Positions 23,401-36,200 of a stretch of DNA of 64,000 bases are shown here, in pieces. The DNA is from Loripinus fragilis. Its lineage: Eukaryota > Mollusca > Bivalvia > Lucinida > Lucinidae. The stretch spans positions 8,503,701 to 8,567,700 of the forward strand of contig OZ026531.1 in the NCBI GenBank assembly GCA_964019695.1, read 5' to 3'. The position numbers and the translations under genes were made by a program. Below the pieces are notes generated by a model that was not told the origin of the DNA, ran no database searches, and saw only the letters and a list, made by a program, of their open reading frames with translations. Every line of letters begins with the position of its first letter. Positions within the stretch are counted from its first letter, which is position 1.

Positions 23401-26400
23401 CTTTTAGATTTTGCACGCGGATAGGGCCAACAGAGGCGCAGGTATTGCCATGCGCACCCGCCCGCAACAATGTTTCGATACCGAGTTATCGGGGTGTGGA
23501 AGTCCGCCGCCCCGAAGCTTTACGCGCTTCCGTCTCGCGAACTACTATTTTCATCATGCCCACACGGGCATCAGTTTGTAGTACCGGAGGCCGTCTACAA
23601 ATGGTGAAAATTTCAAAGCGTTCCGTCGGGAAATTAAAAAGTTATGAGCATTAGAAGATCTTCCCATTAGGCCCCATTAGGCCACAGTAGCCGATCCGGC
23701 CTAAAACTTGCGCGGGTCACTTTCACGGACGGGCTCGAAACTGGTGCCAGAAGTTAGCCCCCGACCAGAGCTTCATTGTGAGGCATTGCGTAAAATTTTC
23801 CGTCCCCCGAGTGCCGAGCAATAGCCCCTGAAAGGGCTTTCGGCACAATTTTCACGCCCTTATTTGAGCCACTTGTAGCCGAAGGAATTTTGCGCAAATG
23901 ACTGAGAGGTGCTCCTGGGCACTGCTCATCACTTTGCAATAGGTTCCGGGGCTTTTCGCGAAGGTCGCGTTTTCTCAAACTTTGAGGGCATTAGTGGGTG
24001 GGGTGTGAAAACCTCCGAATGCATGGTTCTCAGCTCCTGCTGTGGGCAGCAAGCCAATTTTTTTTCCAAAATGTTGACCTATAAAAGAGCTTACTCGGGT
24101 GTGAAAATTATCATTGTGCGCGCGCGCCCCGGACCGCAATTATGATATTTCCTGTTTTCCCATAGGGCCCAAGGCAAATGGGGATAGCGGTTGTACGCGC
24201 TTTCTAAGGCTCTGATCGCTTTTAGATTTTGCACGCGGATAGGGCCAACAGAGGCGCAGGTATTGCCATGCGCACCCGCCCGCAACAATGTTTCGATACC
24301 GAGTTATCGGGGTGTGGAAGTCCGCCGCCCCGAAGCTTTACGCGCTTCCGTCTCGCGAACTACTATTTTCATCATGCCCACACGGGCATCAGTTTGTAGT
24401 ACCGGAGGCCGTCTACAAATGGTGAAAATTTCAAAGCGTTCCGTTGGGAAATTAAAAAGTTATGAGCATTAGAAGATCTTCCCATTAGGCCCCATTAGGC
24501 CACAGTAGCCGATCCGGCCTAAAACTTGCGCGGGTCACTTTCACGGACGGGCTCGAAACTGGTGCCAGAAGTTAGCCCCCGACCAGAGCTTCATTGTGAG
24601 GCATTGCGTAAAATTTTCCGTCCCCCGAGTGCCGAGCAATAGCCCCTGAAAGGGCTTTCGGCACAATTTTCACGCCCTTATTTGAGCCACTTGTAGCCGA
24701 AGGAATTTTGCGCAAATGACTGAGAGGTGCTCCTGGGCACTGCTCATCACTTTGCAATAGGTTCCGGGGCTTTTCGCGAAGGTCGCGTTTTCTCAAACTT
24801 TGAGGGCATGAGTGGGTGGGGTGTGAAAACCTCCGAATGCATGGTTCTCAGCTCCTGCTGTGGGCAGCAAGCCAATTTTTTTTCCAAAATGTTGACCTAT
24901 AAAAGAGCTTACTCGGGTGTGAAAATTATCATTGTGCGCGCGCGCCCCGGACCGCAATTATGATATTTCCTGTTTTCCCATAGGGCCCAAGGCAAATGGG
25001 GATAGCGGTTGTACGCGCTTTCTAAGGCTCTGATCGCTTTTAGATTTTGCACGCGGATAGGGCCAACAGAGGCGCAGGTATTGCCATGCGCACCCGCCCG
25101 CAACAATGTTTCGATACCGAGTTATCGGGGTGTGGAAGTCCGCCGCCCCGAAGCTTTACGCGCTTCCGTCTCGCGAACTACTATTTTCATCATGCCCACA
25201 CGGGCATCAGTTTGTAGTACCGGAGGCCGTCTACAAATGGTGAAAATTTCAAAGCGTTCCGTCGGGAAATTAAAAAGTTATGAGCATTAGAAGATCTTCC
25301 CATTAGGCCCCATTAGGCCACAGTAGCCGATCCGGCCTAAAACTTGCTCGGGTCACTTTCACGGACGGGCTCGAAACTGGTGCCAGAAGTTAGCCCCTGA
25401 CCAGAGCTTCATTGTGAGGCATTGCGTAAAATTTTCCGTCCCCCGAGTGCCGAGCAATAGCCCCTGAAAGGGCTTTCGGCACAATTTTCACGCCCTTATT
25501 TGAGCCACTTGTAGCCGAAGGAATTTTGCGCAAATGACTGAGAGGTGCTCCTGGGCACTGCTCATCACTTTGCAATAGGTTCCGGGGCTTTTCGCGAAGG
25601 TCGCGTTTTCTCAAACTTTGAGGGCATTAGTGGGTGGGGTGTGAAAACCTCCGAATGCATGGTTCTCAGCTCCTGCTGTGGGCAGCAAGCCAATTTTTTT
25701 TCCAAAATGTTGACCTATAAAAGAGCTTACTCGGGTGTGAAAATTATCATTGTGCGCGCGCGCCCCGGACCGCAATTATGATATTTCCTGTTTTCCCATA
25801 GGGCCCAAGGCAAATGGGGATAGCGGTTGTACGCGCTTTCTAAGGCTCTGATCGCTTTTAGATTTTGCACGCGGATAGGGCCAACAGAGGCGCAGGTATT
25901 GCCATGCGCACCCGCCCGCAACAATGTTTCGATACCGAGTTATCGGGGTGTGGAAGTCCGCCGCCCCGAAGCTTTACGCGCTTCCGTCTCGCGAACTACT
26001 ATTTTCATCATGCCCACACGGGCATCAGTTTGTAGTACCGGAGGCCGTCTACAAATGGTGAAAATTTCAAAGCGTTCCGTCGGGAAATTAAAAAGTTATG
26101 AGCATTAGAAGATCTTCCCATTAGGCCCCATTAGGCCACAGTAGCCGATCCGGCCTAAAACTTGCGTGGGTCACTTTCACGGACGGGCTCGAAACTGGTG
26201 CCAGAAGTTAGCCCCCGACCAGAGCTTCATTGTGAGGCATTGCGTAAAATTTTCCGTCCCCCGAGTGCCGAGCAATAGCCCCTGAAAGGGCTTTCGGCAC
26301 AATTTTCACGCCCTTATTTGAGCCACTTGTAGCCGAAGGAATTTTGCGCAAATGACTGAGAGGTGCTCCTGGGCACTGCTCATCACTTTGCAATAGGTTC

Positions 26401-29400
26401 CGGGGCTTTTCGCGAAGGTCGCGTTTTCTCAAACTTTGAGGGCATTAGTGGGTGGGGTGTGAAAACCTCCGAATGCATGGTTCTCAGCTCCTGCTGTGGG
26501 CAGCAAGCCAATTTTTTTTCCAAAATGTTGACCTATAAAAGAGCTTACTCGGGTGTGAAAATTATCATTGTGCGCGCGCGCCCCGGACCGCAATTATGAT
26601 ATTTCCTGTTTTCCCATAGGGCCCAAGGCAAATGGGGATAGCGGTTGTACGCGCTTTCTAAGGCTCTGATCGCTTTTAGATTTTGCACGCGGATAGGGCC
26701 AACAGAGGCGCAGGTATTGCCATGCGCACCCGCCCGCAACAATGTTTCGATACCGAGTTATCGGGGTGTGGAAGTCCGCCGCCCCGAAGCTTTACGCGCT
26801 TCCGTCTCGCAAACTACTATTTTCATCATGCCCACACGGGCATCAGTTTGTAGTACCGGAGGCCGTCTACAAATGGTGAAAATTTCAAAGCGTTCCGTCG
26901 GGAAATTAAAAAGTTATGAGCATTAGAAGATCTTCCCATTAGGCCCCATTAGGCCACAGTAGCCGATCCGGCCTAAAACTTGCGCGGGTCACTTTCACGG
27001 ACGGGCTCGAAACTGGTGCCAGAAGTTAGCCCCCGACCAGAGCTTCATTGTGAGGCATTGCGTAAAATTTTCCGTCCCCCGAGTGCCGAGCAATAGCCCC
27101 TGAAAGGGCTTTCGGCACAATTTTCACGCCCTTATTTGAGCCACTTGTAGCCGAAGGAATTTTGCGCAAATGACTGAGAGGTGCTCCTGGGCACTGCTCA
27201 TCACTTTGCAATAGGTTCCGGGGCTTTTCGCGAAGGTCGCGTTTTCTCAAACTTTGAGGGCATTAGTGGGTGGGGTGTGAAAACCTCCGAATGCATGGTT
27301 CTCAGCTCCTGCTGTGGGCAGCAAGCCAATTTTTTTTCCAAAATGTTGACCTATAAAAGAGCTTACTCGGGTGTGAAAATTATCATTGTGCGCGCGCGCC
27401 CCGGACCGCAATTATGATATTTCCTGTTTTCCCATAGGGCCCAAGGCAAATGGGGATAGCGGTTGTACGCGCTTTCTAAGGCTCTGATCGCTTTTAGATT
27501 TTGCACGCGGATAGGGCCAACAGAGGCGCAGGTATTGCCATGCGCACCCGCCCGCAACAATGTTTCGATACCGAGTTATCGTGGTGTGGAAGTCCGCCGC
27601 CCCGAAGCTTTAAGCGCTTCCGTCTCGCGAACTACTATTTTCATCATGCCCACACGGGCATCAGTTTGTAGTACCGGAGGCCGTCTACAAATGGTGAAAA
27701 TTTCAAAGCGTTCCGTCGGGAAATTAAAAAGTTATGAGCATTAGAAGATCTTCCCATTAGGCCCCATTAGGCCACAGTAGCCGATCCGGCCTAAAACTTG
27801 CGCGGGTCACTTTCACGGACGGGCTCGAAACTGGTGCCAGAAGTTAGCCCCCGACCAGAGCTTCATTGTGAGGCATTGCGTAAAATTTTCCGTCCCCCGA
27901 GTGCCGAGCAATAGCCCCTGAAAGGGCTTTCGGCACAATTTTCACGCCCTTATTTGAGCCACTTGTAGCCGAAGGAATTTTGCGCAAATGACTGAGAGGT
28001 GCTCCTGGGCACTGCTCATCACTTTGCAATAGGTTCCGGGGCTTTTCGCGAAGGTCGCGTTTTCTCAAACTTTGAGGGCATTAGTGGGTGGGGTGTGAAA
28101 ACCTCCGAATGCATGGTTCTCAGCTCCTGCTGTGGGCAGCAAGCCAATTTTTTTTCCAAAATGTTGACCTATAAAAGAGCTTACTCGGGTGTGAAAATTA
28201 TCATTGTGCGCGCGCGCCCCGGACCGCAATTATGATATTTCCTGTTTTCCCATAGGGCCCAAGGCAAATGGGGATAGCGGTTGTACGCGCTTTCTAAGGC
28301 TCTGATCGCTTTTAGATTTTGCACGCGGATAGGGCCAACAGAGGCGCAGGTATTGCCATGCGCACCCGCCCGCAACAATGTTTCGATACCGAGTTATCGG
28401 GGTGTGGAAGTCCGCCGCCCCGAAGCTTTACGCGCTTCCGTCTCGCGAACTACTATTTTCATCATGCCCACACGGGCATCAGTTTGTAGTACCGGAGGCC
28501 GTCTACAAATGGTGAAAATTTCAAAGCGTTCCGTCGGGAAATTAAAAAGTTATGAGCATTAGAAGATCTTCCCATTAGGCCCCATTAGGCCACAGTAGCC
28601 GATCCGGCCTAAAACTTGCGCGGGTCACTTTCACGGACGGGCTCGAAACTGGTGCCAGAAGTTAGCCCCCGACCAGAGCTTCATTGTGAGGCATTGCGTA
28701 AAATTTTCCGTCCCCCGAGTGCCGAGCAATAGCCCCTGAAAGGGCTTTCGGCACAATTTTCACGCCCTTATTTGAGCCACTTGTAGCCGAAGGAATTTTG
28801 CGCAAATGACTGAGAGGTGCTCCTGGGCACTGCTCATCACTTTGCAATAGGTTCCGGGGCTTTTCGCGAAGGTCGCGTTTTCTCAAACTTTGAGGGCATT
28901 AGTGGGTGGGGTGTGAAAACCTCCGAATGCATGGTTCTCAGCTCCTGCTGTGGGCAGCAAGCCAATTTTTTTTCCAAAATGTTGACCTATAAAAGAGCTT
29001 ACTCGGGTGTGAAAATTATCATTGTGCGCGCGCGCCCCGGACCGCAATTATGATATTTCCTGTTTTCCCATAGGGCCCAAGGCAAATGGGGATAGCGGTT
29101 GTACGCGCTTTCTAAGGCTCTGATCGCTTTTAGATTTTGCACGCGGATAGGGCCAACAGAGGCGCAGGTATTGCCATGCGCACCCGCCCGCAACAATGTT
29201 TCGATACCGAGTTATCGGGGTGTGGAAGTCCGCCGCCCCGAAGCTTTACGCGCTTCCGTCTCGCGAACTACTATTTTCATCATGCCCACACGGGCATCAG
29301 TTTGTAGTACCGGAGGCCGTCTACAAATGGTGAAAATTTCAAAGCGTTCCGTCGGGAAATTAAAAAGTTATGAGCATTAGAAGATCTTCCCATTAGGCCC

Positions 29401-30265
29401 CATTAGGCCACAGTAGCCGATCCGGCCTAAAACTTGCGCGGGTCACTTTCACGGACGGGCTCGAAACTGGTGCCAGAAGTTAGCCCCCGACCAGAGCTTC
29501 ATTGTGAGGCATTGCGTAAAATTTTCCGTCCCCCGAGTGCCGAGCAATAGCCCCTGAAAGGGCTTTCGGCACAATTTTCACGCCCTTATTTGAGCCACTT
29601 GTAGCCGAAGGAATTTTGCGCAAATGACTGAGAGGTGCTCCTGGGCACTGCTCATCACTTTGCAATAGGTTCCGGGGCTTTTCGCGAAGGTCGCGTTTTC
29701 TCAAACTTTGAGGGCATTAGTGGGTGGGGTGTGAAAACCTCCGAATGCATGGTTCTCAGCTCCTGCTGTGGGCAGCAAGCCAATTTTTTTTCCAAAATGT
29801 TGACCTATAAAAGAGCTTACACGGGTGTGAAAATTATCATTGTGCGCGCGCGCCCCGGACCGCAATTATGATATTTCCTGTTTTCCCATAGGGCCCAAGG
29901 CAAATGGGGATAGCGGTTGTACGCGCTTTCTAAGGCTCTGATCGCTTTTAGATTTTGCACGCGGATAGGGCCAACAGAGGCGCAGGTATTGCCATGCGCA
30001 CCCGCCCGCAACAATGTTTCGATACCGAGTTATCGGGGTGTGGAAGTCCGCCGCCCCGAAGCTTTACGCGCTTCCGTCTCGCGAACTACTATTTTCATCA
30101 TGCCCACACGGGCATCAGTTTGTAGTACCGGAGGCCGTCTACAAATGGTGAAAATTTCAAAGCGTTCCGTCGGGAAATTAAAAAGTTATGAGCATTAGAA
30201 GATCTTCCCATTAGGCCCCATTAGGCCACAGTAGCCGATCCGGCCTAAAACTTGCGCGGGTCACT

Positions 30266-33200
30266 TTCACGGACGGGCTCGAAACTGGTGCCAGAAGTTA
30301 GCCCCCGACCAGAGCTTCATTGTGAGGCATTGCGTAAAATTTTCCGTCCCCCGAGTGCCGAGCAATAGCCCCTGAAAGGGCTTTCGGCACAATTTTCACG
30401 CCCTTATTTGAGCCACTTGTAGCCGAAGGAATTTTGCGCAAATGACTGAGAGGTGCTCCTGGGCACTGCTCATCACTTTGCAATAGGTTCCGGGGCTTTT
30501 CGCGAAGGTCGCGTTTTCTCAAACTTTGAGGGCATTAGTGGGTGGGGTGTGAAAACCTCCGAATGCATGGTTCTCAGCTCCTGCTGTGGGCAGCAAGCCA
30601 ATTTTTTTCCAAAATGTTGACCTATAAAAGAGCTTACTCGGGTGTGAAAATTATCATTGTGCGCGCGCGCCCCGGACCGCAATTATGATATTTCCTGTTT
30701 TCCCATAGGGCCCAAGGCAAATGGGGATAGCGGTTGTACGCGCTTTCTAAGGCTCTGATCGCTTTTAGATTTTGCACGCGGATAGGGCCAACAGAGGCGC
30801 AGGTATTGCCATGCGCACCCGCCCGCAACAATGTTTCGATACCGAGTTATCGGGGTGTGGAAGTCCGCCGCCCCGAAGCTTTACGCGCTTCCGTCTCGCG
30901 AACTACAATTTTCATCATGCCCACATGGGCATCAGTTTGTAGTACCGGAGGCCGTCTACAAATGGTGAAAATTTCAAAGCGTTCCGTCGGGAAATTAAAA
31001 AGTTATGAGCATTAGAAGATCTTCCCATTAGGCCCCATTAGGCCACAGTAGCCGATCCGGCCTAAAACTTGCGCGGGTCACTTTCACGGACGGGCTCGAA
31101 ACTGGTGCCAGAAGTTAGCCCCCGACCAGAGCTTCATTGTGAGGCATTGCGTAAAATTTTCCGTCCCCCGAGTGCCGAGCAATAACCCCTGAAAGGGCTT
31201 TCGGCACAATTTTCACGCCCTTATTTGAGCCACTTGTAGCCGAAGGAATTTTGCGCAAATGACTGAGAGGTGCTCCTGGGCACTGCTCATCACTTTGCAA
31301 TAGGTTCCGGGGCTTTTCGCGAAGGTCGCGTTTTCTCAAACTTTGAGGGCATTAGTGGGTGGGGTGTGAAAACCTCCGAATGCATGGTTCTCAGCTCCTG
31401 CTGTGGGCAGCAAGCCAATTTTTTTTCCAAAATGTTGACCTTTAAAAGAGCTTACTCGGGTGTGAAAATTATCATTGTGCGCGCGCGCCCCGGACCGCAA
31501 TTATGATATTTCCTGTTTTCCCATAGGGCCCAAGGCAAATGGGGATAGCGGTTGTACGCGCTTTCTAAGGCTCTAATCGCTTTTAGATTTTGCACGCGGA
31601 TAGGGCCAACAGAGGCGCAGGTATTGCCATGCGCACCCGCCCGCAACAATGTTTCGATACCGAGTTATCGGGGTGTGGAAGTCCGCCGCCCCGAAGTTTT
31701 ACGCGCTTCCGTCTCGCGAACTACTATTTTCATCATGCCCACACGGGCATCAGTTTGTAGTACCGGAGGCCGTCTACAAATGGTGAAAATTTCAAAGCGT
31801 TCCGTCGGGAAATTAAAAAGTTATGAGCATTAGAAGATCTTCCCATTAGGCCCCATTAGGCCACAGTAGCCGATCCGGCCTAAAACTTGCGCGGGTCACT
31901 TTCACGGACGGGCTCGAAACTGGTGCCAGAAGTTAGCCCCCGACCAGAGCTTCATTGTGAGGCATTGCGTAAAATTTTCCGTCCCCCGAGTGCCGAGCAA
32001 TAGCCCCTGAAAGGGCTTTCGGCACAATTTTCACGCCCTTATTTGAGCCACTTGTAGCCGAAGGAATTTTGCGCAAATGACTGAGAGGTGCTCCTGGGCA
32101 CTGCTCATCACTTTGCAATAGGTTCCGGGGCTTTTCGCGAAGGTCGCGTTTTCTCAAACTTTGAGGGCATTAGTGGGTGGGGTGTGAAAACCTCCGAATG
32201 CATGGTTCTCAGCTCCTGCTGTGGGCAGCAAGCCAATTTTTTTTCCAAAATGTTGACCTATAAAAGAGCTTACTCGGGTGTGAAAATTATCATTGTGCGC
32301 GCGCGCCCCGGACCGCAATTATGATATTTCCTGTTTTCCCATAGGGCCCAAGGCAAATGGGGATAGCGGTTGTACGCGCTTTCTAAGGCTCTGATCGCTT
32401 TTAGATTTTGCACGCGGATAGGGCCAACAGAGGCGCAGGTATTGCCATGCGCACCCGCCCGCAACAATGTTTCGATACCGAGTTATCGGGGTGTGGAAGT
32501 CCGCCGCCCCGAAGCTTTACGCGCTTCCGTCTCGCGAACTACTATTTTCATCATGCCCACACGGGCATCAGTTTGTAGTACCGGAGGCCGTCTACAAATG
32601 GTGAAAATTTCAAAGCGTTCCGTCGGGAAATTAAAAAGTTATGAGCATTAGAAGATCTTCCCATTAGGCCCCATTAGGCCACAGTAGCCGATCCGGCCTA
32701 AAACTTGCGCGGGTCACTTTCACGGACGGGCTCGAAACTGGTGCCAGAAGTTAGCCCCCGACCAGAGCTTCATTGTGAGGCATTGCGTAAAATTTTCCGT
32801 CCCCCGAGTGCCAAGCAATAGCCCCTGAAAGGGCTTTCGGCACAATTTTCACGCCCTTATTTGAGCCACTTGTAGCCAAAGGAATTTTGCGCAAATGACT
32901 GAGAGGTGCTCCTGGGCACTGCTCATCACTTTGCAATAGGTTCCGGGGCTTTTCGCGAAGGTCGCGTTTTCTCAAACTTTGAGGGCATTAGTGGGTGGGG
33001 TGTGAAAACCTCCGAATGCATGGTTCTCAGCTCCTGCTGTGGGCAGCAAGCCAATTTTTTTCCAAAATGTTGACCTATAAAAGAGCTTACTCGGGTGTGA
33101 AAATTATCATTGTGCGCGCGCGCCCCGGACCGCAATTATGATATTTCCTGTTTTCCCATAGGGCCCAAGGCAAATGGGGATAGCGGTTGTACGCGCTTTC

Positions 33201-36200
33201 TAAGGCTCTGATCGCTTTTAGATTTTGCACGCGGATAGGGCCAACAGAGGCGCAGGTATTGCCATGCGCACCCGCCCGCAACAATGTTTCGATACCGAGT
33301 TATCGGGGTGTGGAAGTCCGCCGCCCCGAAGCTTTACGCGCTTCCGTCTCGCGAACTACAATTTTCATCATGCCCACACGGGCATCAGTTTGTAGTACCG
33401 GAGGCCGTCTACAAATGGTGAAAATTTCAAAGCGTTCCGTCGGGAAATTAAAAAGTTATGAGCATTAGAAGATCTTCCCATTAGGCCCCATTAGGCCACA
33501 GTAGCCGATCCGGCCTAAAACTTGCGCGGGTCACTTTCACGGACGGGCTCGAAACTGGTGCCAGAAGTTAGCCCCCGACCAGAGCTTCATTGTGAGGCAT
33601 TGCGTAAAATTTTCCGTCCCCCGAGTGCCGAGCAATAGCCCCTGAAAGGGCTTTCGGCACAATTTTCACGCCCTTATTTGAGCCACTTGTAGCCGAAGGA
33701 ATTTTGCGCAAATGACTGAGAGGTGCTCCTGGGCACTGCTCATCACTTTGCAATAGGTTCCGGGGCTTTTCGCGAAGGTCGCGTTTTCTCAAACTTTGAG
33801 GGCATTAGTGGGTGGGGTGTGAAAACCTCCGAATGCATGGTTCTCAGCTCCTGCTGTGGGCAGCAAGCCAATTTTTTTTCCAAAATGTTGACCTATAAAA
33901 GAGCTTACTCGGGTGTGAAAATTATCATTGTGCGCGCGCGCCCCGGACCGCAATTATGATATTTCCTGTTTTCCCATAGGGCCCAAGGCAAATGGGGATA
34001 GCGGTTGTACGCGCTTTCTAAGGCTCTGATCGCTTTTAGATTTTGCACGCGGATAGGGCCAACAGAGGCGCAGGTATTGCCATGCGCACCCGCCCGCAAC
34101 AATGTTTCGATACCGAGTTATCGGGGTGTGGAAGTCCGCCGCCCCGAAGCTTTACGCGCTTCCGTCTCGCGAACTACAATTTTCATCATGCCCACATGGG
34201 CATCAGTTTGTAGTACCGGAGGCCGTCTACAAATGGTGAAAATTTCAAAGCGTTCCGTCGGGAAATTAAAAAGTTATGAGCATTAGAAGATCTTCCCATT
34301 AGGCCCCATTAGGCCACAGTAGCCGATCCGGCCTAAAACTTGCGCGGGTCACTTTCACGGACGGGCTCGAAACTGGTGCCAGAAGTTAGCCCCCGACCAG
34401 AGCTTCATTGTGAGGCATTGCGTAAAATTTTCCGTCCCCCGAGTGCCGAGCAATAGCCCCTGAAAGGGCTTTCGGCACAATTTTCACGCCCTTATTTGAG
34501 CCACTTGTAGCCGAAGGAATTTTGCGCAAATGACTGAGAGGTGCTCCTGGGCACTGCTCATCACTTTGCAATAGGTTCCGGGGCTTTTCGCGAAGGTCGC
34601 GTTTTCTCAAACTTTGAGGGCATTAGTGGGTGGGGTGTGAAAACCTCCGAATGCATGGTTCTCAGCTCCTGCTGTGGGCAGCAAGCCAATTTTTTTTCCA
34701 AAATGTTGACCTATAAAAGAGCTTACTCGGGTGTGAAAATTATCATTGTGCGCGCGCGCCCCGGACCGCAATTATGATATTTCCTGTTTTCCCATAGGGC
34801 CCAAGGCAAATGGGGATAGCGGTTGTACGCGCTTTCTAAGGCTCTGATCGCTTTTAGATTTTGCACGCGGATAGGGCCAACAGAGGCGCAGGTATTGCCA
34901 TGCGCACCCGCCCGCAACAATGTTTCGATACCGAGTTATCGGGGTGTGGAAGTCCGCCGCCCCGAAGCTTTACGCGCTTCCGTCTCGCGAACTACTATTT
35001 TCATCATGCCCACACGGGCATCAGTTTGTAGTACCGGAGGCCGTCTACAAATGGTGAAAATTTCAAAGCGTTCCGTCGGGAAATTAAAAAGTTATGAGCA
35101 TTAGAAGATCTTCCCATTAGGCCCCATTAGGCCACAGTAGCCGATCCGGCCTAAAACTTGCGCGGGTCACTTTCACGGACGGGCTCGAAACTGGTGCCAG
35201 AAGTTAGCCCCCGACCAGAGCTTCATTGTGAGGCATTGCGTAAAATTTTCCGTCCCCCGAGTGCCGAGCAATAGCCCCTGAAAGGGCTTTCGGCACAATT
35301 TTCACGCCCTTATTTGAGCCACTTGTAGCCGAAGGAATTTTGCGCAAATGACTGAGAGGTGCTCCTGGGCACTGCTCATCACTTTGCAATAGGTTCCGGG
35401 GCTTTTCGCGAAGGTCGCGTTTTCTCAAACTTTGAGGGCATTAGTGGGTGGGGTGTGAAAACCTCCGAATGCATGGTTCTCAGCTCCTGCTGTGGGCAGC
35501 AAGCCAATTTTTTTCCAAAATGTTGACCTATAAAAGAGCTTACTCGGGTGTGAAAATTATCATTGTGCGCGCGCGCCCCGGACCGCAATTATGATATTTC
35601 CTGTTTTCCCATAGGGCCCAAGGCAAATGGGGATAGCGGTTGTACGCGCTTTCTAAGGCTCTGATCGCTTTTAGATTTTGCACGCGGATAGGGCCAACAG
35701 AGGCGCAGGTATTGCCATGCGCACCCGCCCGCAACAATGTTTCGATACCGAGTTATCGGGGTGTGGAAGTCCGCCGCCCCGAAGCTTTACGCGCTTCCGT
35801 CTCGCGAACTACTATTTTCATCATGCCCACACGGGCATCAGTTTGTAGTACCGGAGGCCGTCTACAAATGGTGAAAATTTCAAAGCGTTCCGTCGGGAAA
35901 TTAAAAAGTTATGAGCATTAGAAGATCTTCCCATTAGGCCCCATTAGGCCACAGTAGCCGATCCGGCCTAAAACTTGCGCGGGTCACTTTCACGGACGGG
36001 CTCGAAACTGGTGCCAGAAGTTAGCCCCCGACCAGAGCTTCATTGTGAGGCATTGCATAAAATTTTCCGTCCCCCGAGTGTCGAGCAATAGCCCCTGAAA
36101 GGGCTTTCGGCACAATTTTCACGCCCTTATTTGAGCCACTTGTAGCCGAAGGAATTTTGCGCAAATGACTGAGAGGTGCTCCTGGGCACTGCTCATCACT

